NCBI GenBank assembly: GCA_023627715.1
Contig: JAMAHW010000151.1
Coordinates: forward strand, 1 to 43,181
DNA: 43,181 bases
Direction of reading: 5' to 3'
Origin: Periconia sp. R9002
Taxonomy: Eukaryota > Ascomycota > Dothideomycetes > Pleosporales > Periconiaceae
The notes under the pieces were generated by a model. The model had not been told where the DNA came from and did no database searches. It saw only the letters and a list, made by a program, of their open reading frames with translations. Of this stretch, positions 34,530 to 43,181 are shown one piece after another (position 1 is the stretch's first letter; each line of letters starts with the position of its first letter). The translations under genes were made by a program, and so were the position numbers.

Positions 34530-34549
34530 GGAACCAAGAGACGAAAGGC
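34522..34549 (-). repeat. dispersed motif, copy 5 (inverted, overlaps a stop codon)
   Basis: Read on the minus strand it matches copies 3 and 4 except for one internal C-to-G change and the first base. The minus-strand upstream flank (plus 34550-34592) has ACGTGAGCTAAG..GGGGGCC, like the flank of copy 3. GCCTT pairs with the terminal AAGGC here. Confidence 0.75.
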
Positions 34550-34628
34550 TTCAGGCCCCCACCAAACCTCTCAACTTAGCTCACGTAAATCTTGCGCCAC
34601 ACTCTTGGCACTCTGACGCCACACTTTG

Positions 34629-34672
34629 ACCTGGAATAAAATCTGAAACAAAACCTGAAATAAAACCTGGGG
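34629..34672 (+). repeat. 12-bp imperfect tandem repeat
   Basis: About three and a half units of ACCTGAAATAAA with two or three substitutions per unit. Confidence 0.75.
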
Positions 34673-34691
34673 ATCATGGGAAGGCTGACGT

Positions 34692-34739
34692 GATTTGTCC
34701 CCCCGTTTTTGAGATTTGTCCGCCCTTTGAGATTTGTCC
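34692..34739 (+). repeat. GATTTGTCC repeat, three units
   Basis: Exact GATTTGTCC at 34692, 34713 and 34731, separated by C- or T-rich spacers. It lies immediately after the 12-bp array. Confidence 0.75.
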
Positions 34740-35003
34740 CCCGCGCTAACCAAGTTAGTGATAATGGAAATCAATCATCTACCGGTACCGTGTGGTCCAA
34801 GCTTCACAGCAGATTGCCTATTTAGGTCACCTCAGGAACTAAGTACATACAGAGATGATCAATATGCTAAGGGTACAGGAACTTGCAGCTATCTATCTTC
34901 AAGGGGTATTCAAAACCTTTTCTCTGAAAGCTTTCACATAATTGAACTTGTGGTGTGGCAAAGTGTTGCAAGTTACGATCCGAATGGAGAAAATGTTCAC
35001 TCA

Positions 35004-38000
35004 TTAGACAAAGAAAAGAAGCATCACTATCAAAGATATATATATGTGTATGGGAAGATGGAACTCATGCGACAGGGCACGTGACAATGTAAATTCATCC
35101 TCAAAGACAAAACCCACCTGGCAACAAGAAGAAAATAGGAAAAATCCACCGGCAACTAGTAAATTAAAATAACAAAAATCGGCCAGCACAATACTGTCAC
35201 CCTCTAGCGCTTTCTCCATGATGGTCGTTGCCGTCGTTGTGATGCTCACACCTGGATTAAGTAAATCCAACATGCTAATATTCGCCCCCAACGCCCGAAG
35301 GAACCAGTTGCGCAACTCAGCAGCGATCAGACTGTCCACACCCAAGCCCGCTACTGACTTTGCTGGGTCAATGCTCTCGACATCGACAAATAATACCTCA
35401 GCAACAGCATTGATGATGGCGTTCTTCACAAAGGCTACCGTCATTTCGCGCTCACTGGGCCCTCGCTGAACAGCTTCGTCGAATTCCTTGCGTATAGCGG
35501 CAGGCGTGTTCTTTGACTCAACGCCAGCCGACTCATTCGCATTGACGGAGTGTTCTTGCGCATCCGATAATGCACGCATCATAAGGGAGATTCGTGCATC
35601 ACTGTGCCATTGTGGCACATAATTCGACGAAGAAGATTCCTCTTCTATCTCTTTGCGCTTCTTGGCCCATAGACCCGCCGGATCCAGATAGGTATGTAGA
35701 TTGGCTGCGGACAGTGGATCCTCCAACTGACCAGGCCATTGGTCGGAACTGGGCTCCGCAGCGGTCTTGTTATTGAGGAAAGCCGGCTCTAAGAGCGTCA
35801 AGAATTCAGACTCGTTCAACATCAAGGTCTTATTCCGTTCAAAAAGGTTAACGGTGAGGTCAGTTGAGCCGACTTCTGAGACTTCGCGGATCAAGCTGAA
35901 TGACACAGTCGATGCTGGCAAGCCTAGTCGTCGACGGTAACGCGCAAATGCATCCTGGAAGTTGTTCGCCACGGTATAAGCGCCTTGGGTTGGGAATGCG
36001 AAGACAGGAAGCGCGGAAGTAGTCATGACGAAGAAGTCGAGAGGCGTTGAGAGAAGTGCTTTGTGGAGATTTTTGGTCCCTGCCACCTTTGCTGATAGAC
36101 CCTCGTTCCAACCAGACGCCGATATTTTGTCGAATGGCAGGTCCAGGTAGGAAACAGCAGCGTGCACCACGCCCTTGATAGGACGCTTTGAAGCAAGACT
36201 CTGAACTATCCGCATTACTTGGTTCTCGTCGGCGACGTCGCACTGGAAAGGTTGCACGTGGATTCCACTATTAGCCAAAGCGTCGACAAGTTCTTGCGCT
36301 CGAGGAACACTGGAGATATCGCGCCTCGAAAGAAGTACCATGTGTTTAGCACCTCGATTACCCATCCAACGAACCAGCGACTGTCCTAGACCCCCCAGGT
36401 CTCCTGTCACGATATAGTATGCCTCGGGGTCGAATTTGTATGAAGGAGGTGAAGGAATCGTCCTAACCAAGCTCTTGGGATTTTCGAAACTTACAACTAG
36501 CTTTCCAACCATTTTTGGGAAGCTTCCGATTGTGGATCCCAGCTCAGCAATATCTACGGTGTTAATACTTGGGAGCGGCTGGATGAGGCCTTGCCGGTAG
36601 TATTTATCGACCATTTGCATGAGCTCCACGGCAAGTGCTGGGTCGGAGCCGAGGATGGTGAGAATGTTGACGGAGCTGTAAGAAACATTGTGCGGAAACG
36701 ATTCCAGATTCCTTGGTGAAACGGTTCGTTGGGTGGTCGGGCTCACATCGATCAAGTGCCCTATAGGTGCGAGAATCTGCAACAACGATTGCAGCAGCTC
36801 ACCTGGTGCGGCGGCGACAATGACATCGAATTTTCCTCTGTGCATCGTGCGAATCACATTCTGGAGGGCCTTGAAGCTAGGTGCTGAGAGCAAAACATGC
36901 GAAGCAGGCATAGCTAGTTCCTTGATGAGGAAGCTTGCCTGCTCAGTCGTATCCACCATTGCGAAGACGTCTGCCCCTTTCGCTTTTGCTAGGCATACCA
37001 ATGCTAGACCAACATCTTTTTCGGCAGATTGAATAAGCACTGACTGACCCTTCCTGATTCTGGCGGTAAAGTCCAAGGCGTAGATAGCCGTAGCATATGC
37101 CAAAGGCATAGATGCCATATTCACCATGTCATCCCCCGAACGAAGCCTACTAGCCATTTCAGCTGGCACGCGAGTGTAAGTGCCAAATTGGCCCTTTCCA
37201 AGACCATAAACGCGGTCGCCAACCTTTAAGTTATTCACACCATCCCCGACTGCAGTGACAACACCCACGAACTCTGACGATAAGTAATCGCTATTCACAC
37301 GGCCGACCCAGTGGTCAAGGTCTTGCGAGTTCAAACCAATAGCGGAGACTGATATATCGACATATTTCGACTGCAGGGGTTGCAACATCTCCTTGTATGG
37401 CGTGAAGCACAAAGATTCCAAGACACCAGGGGATCCAAAAGTAGTGCGTAGAGGAACTTCTGATCGTTCGAGCGGCAACAACTCCGGTTCTATTCTCCGG
37501 GAATCCAGGCCGTGCTGTGAGTGAAAGCCTGCGTCGGGGACATGGCGACTAATCCACAGGCAGCCATCTTGCCAAGAAAATTCACGGTCAATTGGATCCT
37601 CGGCCTCGCCTGCAGACGATTTGTGATGTTGCAGTCTGGCTTGGTGTTCGACGATGCAGAGAGCAAGACTTTTGCCTTCTTGGGTTCCGATATCAAAGTT
37701 TTCCGCATCAACATCAATTGACAAGTACTCGGTGGCAGGATTCTCGTTCTGAAGCACACACAATAACCCAGGTACCAACGCACCATCTGGATTGCGTCCC
37801 TTGATCGTACCGCAGCTTGTTACGACAATCAGACTTTCCGAGATACGTGAAAGTTGTTGATAGAGACGCAGCTGGTGGTCTTCGACGTTATTCAAGAGGT
37901 GATCTTCGTGGAAGAAAGCCACCACATGCGAGGCGGCAGGCAGAGATTCCACCGTGTCATGAAGTGTACCTACTTTGACAACTATACCTTTTTGCTGCAG

Positions 38001-41000
38001 GGCATTCGAAACATGTTGGACAAGTGATGGAGCTCTGTCGCTACTATGTAACACATAGACTGTGGTAGCCTGAACTGATTCTGGAGGTTGAATAGGAACT
38101 TGTGACACGATCACAGAGGTTGTGTTATGTGGTTCCGGGAAGTCATCCAACACCACGTCTAATCCAGAAAACCCGGCGTTCCACAGCGAGCGGTCCCAAT
38201 CAGAGAGACTCTGGAAAGGAGCATCAACGCGACCGTCGGGAATACCTGCCCAGTAGCCAGTGAATGTACCCACAACAACACCAGGTACAACAAAGTTCCG
38301 ATTAGTCTCCACCAGGACGAGTCTACCTCCAGGCTTAAGAAGGCGCCGGCAATTTGTTAGCGTTCGGTGCATATTAGACGTGGCATGAAGCACTTGGCAG
38401 GCCATGATGAGATCGTATCCCTGCTCAACATATCCTTGCTCGATAGGGTCAATCTCAATGTCAAACACCGAGAACAGCATGTCGTTCACATGCGCGAATG
38501 ATTCACGGGCTGCCGAAAGGAAGCCAGCCGATATGTCCGTGAACGTGTAACTTTGGTACGCTTTGATGTTGTTAGGTCCATTGAAAGCTTTCATGGCGAT
38601 ACGTGTGGCGCCTCCTGTGCCTCCACCGATTTCCAATATGCGGGCGTTGGGATTGGAGTGAGCAATGTCCTTTAGAATTCGGTCAAGTTGTGGATAGATG
38701 CTGGTCATCAGGAGACCTTCTTGGTATAGAGGCGTAAGCAAATTTTCGCTCAGAAGGACATCTATACCTGTTCTATGTCCGTGGAGAATGTCACCCATTT
38801 CGTCATGGAGGAGTTTCGCAATCTTGACCTCCATCACATCAGGCGCTTGGCTAAACAATTCTCCAATCACTTGAAGAAGCCGACCTTCATGGGCAAGTCT
38901 TCTCGCCTCTTCCATAAATTCAGATCGATTATTCTGGCCCATTCTCTGGATCCATTGGAAGAAGTGGCCGACATCGCCGACAGGTTCCGGTTTTTGTTGA
39001 GACATTCCGAAGGTCCTGTATAGACTATAAACTACAAAGTGTGCCAGTTTGTTTGTGATTGCCCATAATGGCGCCTTTTTGACGTTGACTTCTGGTGGAG
39101 GGTACATTTTGCGAGCTTGATCAATTTTCAGTGTACGGATATCAGGTCTCCATACCAGGCGGGTGAAGGGACTACTGAAATTCCTCTCTGGAGACGACTT
39201 ATCTGCACTGGAAAAGCTGATACATCGGAGATCATCGACCTGGAGCAGAACCTCGCCGTTGCGGCCTAACAGATGGAGATCGAGATGGGCACCACGAATG
39301 CCGCGGCGCTCTCCACGAGCTACGACGGTGCATTCCTCGCCAGCAATCGCATCTACAGAATTTGAGAGATACATGCGAGATACGTGGACGGGTACAAAAG
39401 CATTGCTGGCTTCATTGTGCTTTCCGTCATGACATGCCACCAGCCCCAATTGGATAGCGCCATTAAGTGAAGCTGGATGCAACGGATACCGCGACTCTCC
39501 TCCCTCGATGGATTCTGATGTCATTTTGAGATTGACAGTCGCCACAGCCAGATTCGATCCAGATGCAATAGTGATGTTCGAAAGGGGCTGGAAAGTTGGA
39601 CCATAACCAAGGCCTATCTGGGCAAATGTTTTGTACCAGGCATGCGCGTCCACAGCACGTGAAGTATTAGGAACAGGCATATGCTGCGGCTGAACATCCT
39701 CCCCGAAAAGTATCTTGATATGACCAGTGCAGTGCTCAGTCGACTGGTTGGTATCTCTCTCTACGGAGCTAACCGAGAAGGTAGCCCATATCCGGGCCTG
39801 TGATTGTATGGTGCTTGAATCCATCATTTCCATGCTTGTCAATACCTCTACTCCATAGTCGTCCTCGGGCACTACTAAACCGCTTGATATCGTGACATTC
39901 TCGAGTATGAAACCCTTGATTTTCGAAGGCTCCGGTGCTTCGCTGTATATACGCGATGCCGCCTCTACTGCCATAGCGAAATACGCAGCACCTGGAAGTA
40001 CTGCGTCAGGGATAAGCCTGTGATCAGCCAGCCACGGTAAACTTTTAATCCGAAGTATGTTGCGCCACTGCGGTCGCAGTTGTGCAGTACCAACAACGCC
40101 AGAACCCAGAAGGTCATGTTTCAAAACCGATCGGTATCGCCATTCTTTACTAGCGCGACTTTCGTAGTAATTCAGGGCCCCATATGTATACTGATAGGGT
40201 GGAAGAGCCGCAGAAGTAATACCGTGCTCAAGACTATCACCTTCAACCTGGTCTATCGCGTTCACTGCGGCAATGTTGATGTTTGTGTTAACACTGCACA
40301 GGGTCCCAGCAAGTTGCAAAAGCGATCTTTGAGCGTCTTCCTGACGTTTCAAAGCTGCGCTATACAAGACATTGCTGCCAATAGACTTCAAGATTTGCTC
40401 GACCGGGCTTTTCAGCGCTGAATGAGGTCCTATTTCCACAAGAATATCAACAGGGGACTCCTCGTTGCCAATGAGTTGGGTGACTGCTTCCGAAAACCGC
40501 ACCGGAGACTCCAGATTTGCCTTCCAATACGATGCAAAGTCGGGGATTTTCGAGGTGTTGCTGCTAGGTGAGACTGAAGAACTCCAGAAAATTTCCGGAT
40601 AGCGGTGTGCAGAACTGTCGGATTCAGAGTTTAGTTTGAGTTTGCTGCCTTCCTTGAGCATGTCGATATACCCGCGACCGATGGATAACATGTGATGGGA
40701 ATGGTAAGCGTTCCCACCGGTCTTGAGCTTCCGGTTGAAAACACTATTAGTTGTCATGTCAGCAGATATTTGGTCGATAGCGCACTCGTCTCCCGATAGA
40801 GTGACGCTTCCAGGGGAGTTGATGGCTGCTATGTTGACTTTCGCTTTGTGGTTTTGCAGATACCTTTCTGCATCATCAGGACCGAGACCAACTGCGAGCA
40901 TAGCACCTTTTTGTTGATTTGTAGAAACGGCTTGGCCTCGGAGATAAGCAGCTTGAATGGCTTCAGCAGCAGTCACACGTCCAGACGCATACGCTGCCGC

Positions 41001-42860
41001 TATCTCGCCTGACGAATGTCCAGCTACACTCGAGGGTCGTACGTCCCATGAAGCGAGGAGATCCACAAGGCCAATTTGCAAGGCTGTACATACGGCTTGA
41101 GAAACTTCAGGAGTTTGAACCAAACCCGCGTCGCATTCGCCACGAAGAACACTGCCCAAGGTCCAGGAATGAGATGAGGAGCTCCGGAGGAAGCCAAGAA
41201 CCTGATCAAGGTGCTCAATAGTATTCTTGAATACGCGATATTCGAAGAGCTTGCCACCCATGCCATGCCACTGAGCTCCTTGACCAGTAAAGACATATCC
41301 AACATTAGCGGTGTGTAAAGGTGCTCGAAGGGGCTTCTTGTCCAGTACAAGACCTTCGGAAACATTGTCTTTATCAACAATACAGAAAGATCTCCAGGCA
41401 AATTTTGAGCGACTATTGCTGAGCGTGTATGCGACATCTGCCAACGGGACCTGGTCGACCACCTTGGCCAATGCCTCAACGTTGAGCTTGAGTGAATTTT
41501 CATTATGGGCCGAGAAATGCAGCAACACCAATTGGCGAGTAGAAGTGTTTGACTTGGCTATGAGAGATGGCGCTTGAAGGATGGGTCGATGCTCGAGTAT
41601 CGCTACTTTGTGGTGACCGGTTGCACCGTCGGTCAAGATTCCACTTTTGTGTCCATGCTTAGTACTATTGAAATGTTTTCTGAAGACACCAGGCGCGATG
41701 TAGTCTGGCAGTACGTTGTGAACATGATCGAGGATACAGTGTCCGTTTGCACCACCATATCCAAAGGAATTGATACTGGCTCGACGCAGTCGATCCTTGG
41801 GCCAGGGAGTCACTTCCGTCACTGGAAGGACTCTGGCCGCATCAAAATTGATGTTTGGATTTCTCGTCCGTAAATCGAAGATTGGGGGAATAGCGTTGTT
41901 TTCAAGGGCAAGTACAATCTTCATGATGGAGGCTAAGGCGCTAGCACCCTCGCCATGTCCGACATTGCTCTTGACAGATCCGACGAGGAGAGGATCATCC
42001 TTTGACTGATATTGAGAGAACACATTGCCTACTGCCTCTACCTCGATTGGATCACCTACGTAAGTACCCGTCCCGTGGCACTCGAAATAACTAGTATCTT
42101 TGAAAGATAGGCCGCCAGCGTTCCGATAAGCTTCTCTGATCACAGTCTCTTGTCCTTCCGCACTTGGTCTCGTGATGCCACCGGTCCGGCCGTTGGAGTT
42201 GATAGCGGTTCCTCGTATGACGGCCCGAATGGGTGACATATCTGATACTGCTAGTGGAACACGCTTGAGGTAGACAGCGCCATACCCTTCTCCTCTGGCG
42301 TAGCCTTCTGCTCTCGCATCAAAGGTGTGGCACCTCCCAGAAGCCGAAAGTGCTCCAAGTTTGTCGAGTGCAATCTGAACTGCTGGATCGCCAATCCAAT
42401 TGGCTGACGCAACAATTGCGGAGTCACAATCACCGGCACGAATTGAATTCATTGCTAGATGCAGTGCATACATAGACGATGAACAAGCTGTGTCGACTGT
42501 CAAACTGCGATACATCTCAAGTCAGTCATATTTCTCCGAAGAAAATGCTCGAGATAATAGCGATACGTACCTTGGACCATGCAAATTAAAAATATAACTT
42601 ATGCGGTTGGCCAGAATGCTCGTTCCGGCGCCGACAAACGCATATGGTCGTGGATTCTCCCAATCGCGTGATTGAATCATCCAGTGATCCAAGCAAAAGT
42701 TCCCACAAAGACTCCAGTCCGAGATCCAGATATACTATCCAAGGAGCCGCCGGCGTTCTCAATCGCTTCATAAGCCACCTCAAGCAGTTTCCTCTGCGAG
42801 GGATCCATGGTTTCCACTTCCAGACTGGTCATGCCAAAGAACATACCTGGGCATCCTGTT
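35004..42860 (-). CDS. highly reducing polyketide synthase, 5' truncated (KS-MAT-DH-CMeT-ER-KR-ACP)
   Basis: An iterative type I PKS. The main exon runs from 42504 to TAA 35004 (residues counted from 42515). Sites seen: KS Cys11 (DTACSSS) and His147 (CHGTGT); MAT Ser501 (GHSSGE); DH His832 ([14 protein letters not shown]); CMe[11 protein letters not shown] (about 1290); ER (about 1690-2005); [10 protein letters not shown] (about 2035) with Tyr and Asn in [11 protein letters not shown] Ser2395 (GVDSL). Upstream, a 66-nt intron (42505-42570) joins HGP to [11 protein letters not shown]. The KS is then readable back to [15 protein letters not shown] at 42844, with one base missing in the A-run 42695-42698. 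The first about 90 KS residues are absent and replaced by transposon-like DNA. The DH Asp is replaced by Asn1018 ([10 protein letters not shown]), and the ER cofactor motif is unusual (QSAEKDVG). Residues after about 2450 may read into an intron or 3' UTR. The product cannot be predicted. Confidence 0.93.
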
Positions 42861-42893
42861 TAACATGTTAAGAAATCCCTTAACATGTTAAAC
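42858..42893. repeat. perfect 15-bp inverted repeat (36-nt hairpin) at the PKS break
   Basis: GTTTAACATGTTAAG (42858-42872) and its exact reverse complement (42879-42893) flank six bases. Each arm contains the palindrome TTAACATGTTAA. It sits exactly where PKS similarity ends, and is probably a transposon end or target-site structure. Confidence 0.8.
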
Positions 42894-43001
42894 GAAACAA
42901 GATAAGAAAAACTACAGATCACAGGACAACACGAAAAGATAATACGATAACACGATAAGGAACAGTGTATTATACCCATGAGCTAAATAACAGCGATGAA
43001 C

Positions 43002-43181
43002 TTATATATACTCAAACTCATCCATAGCCTCGTTATCCAGCTCCTCTACATCTCCTTCTACTGCTGGCCCCATTGGTAGGCCCATTCCATCAAGGTGGAG
43101 GGGTCGGATATGACCCTCTCTTATCCAGTTGCCGATACTTTCAATTCTCTGGACGTTGAGGCAGGATAGACTTAATCTATC
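43002..43181 (-). CDS. C-terminal end of a probable transposase (partial)
   Basis: An open minus-strand frame enters from beyond the window and ends at TAA 43002-43004. It reads LSLSCLNVQRIESIGNWIREG and ends with an acidic tail (GDVEELDNEAMDEFEY). The pattern loosely resembles the C-terminus of fungal hAT-type transposases, but the fragment is too short to be sure. Its position next to a hairpin and a truncated PKS supports a mobile element. Confidence 0.4.
   Translation of the reverse strand, partial: DRLSLSCLNVQRIESIGNWIREGHIRPLHLDGMGLPMGPAVEGDVEELDNEAMDEFEYI

Larger units (their letters stand above)
34530..35003. other. intergenic stretch between secreted protein and PKS 3' end
   Basis: Contains two short tandem arrays and no supported gene. 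A 116-codon plus frame (34734-35084) lacks any recognisable feature. Confidence 0.4.

Noticed and set aside
31466..34549. Copies 4 and 5 as terminal inverted repeats of a 3-kb element
   Set aside because: Their conserved flanks lie outside this interval, not inside, so the orientation is opposite to that expected of ends.
1..43181. CRISPR arrays, rRNA, tRNA or a bacterial operon
   Set aside because: No spaced direct-repeat arrays, no recognisable tRNA boxes or rRNA, and intron-containing genes show the DNA is fungal.

Overview
This is nuclear DNA from a filamentous ascomycete (Pezizomycotina). Genes carry short GT..AG introns (mostly about 45-75 nt) with CTAAC/CTGAC-like branch points. The window encodes the circadian clock protein FREQUENCY, zinc-cluster (Zn2Cys6) regulators, a TauD-like dioxygenase, a fungal-type Helitron and a highly reducing polyketide synthase. 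The class cannot be fixed from the sequence; Leotiomycetes, Lecanoromycetes and Dothideomycetes all remain possible.

Layout. 1-4.4 kb: mostly non-coding, with a broken zinc-cluster gene (1290-1740, +), one small ORF (2466-2885, -) and a short minisatellite. 4.48-7.58 kb: frq (+), with an in-frame stop or an unusual intron near its 3' end. 8.4-9.4 kb: a second, related, broken zinc-cluster gene (-). 12.07-13.39 kb: a multi-exon TauD/TfdA-type dioxygenase (+) with a TATA box. 14.1-14.7 kb: a MYND zinc-finger protein (-). 15.26-23.82 kb: a nearly complete Helitron, with a Rep/Pif1-helicase gene on + and a divergent accessory gene on -. Each of these two genes is broken by an apparent single-base deletion. 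24.7-26.2 kb: a type II membrane glycosyltransferase-like protein (-). 26.6-27.5 kb: a decayed Tc1/mariner transposase with RIP-like stops. 28.8-31.2 kb: a large EAR/EPTP-repeat protein (+). 31.4-34.5 kb: small unrecognised ORFs and a small secreted cysteine-containing protein (33858-34529, +). 35.0-42.86 kb: a highly reducing PKS (-) that has lost the start of its KS domain where a transposon-like sequence with a 36-nt hairpin begins. 43.0-43.18 kb: the end of a probable transposase (-).

The window looks like an accessory or repeat-rich compartment around a conserved clock gene. The most unexpected structure is a short motif (core CTTCGTTCCTCAAGGC) found five times over 43 kb. Two copies bracket the Helitron and the MYND gene as inverted repeats, and a third supplies the stop codon of the secreted-protein gene. 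The PKS, Helitron and clock genes all carry disruptions that could be real decay or base-level assembly errors; reads or transcripts would separate these.
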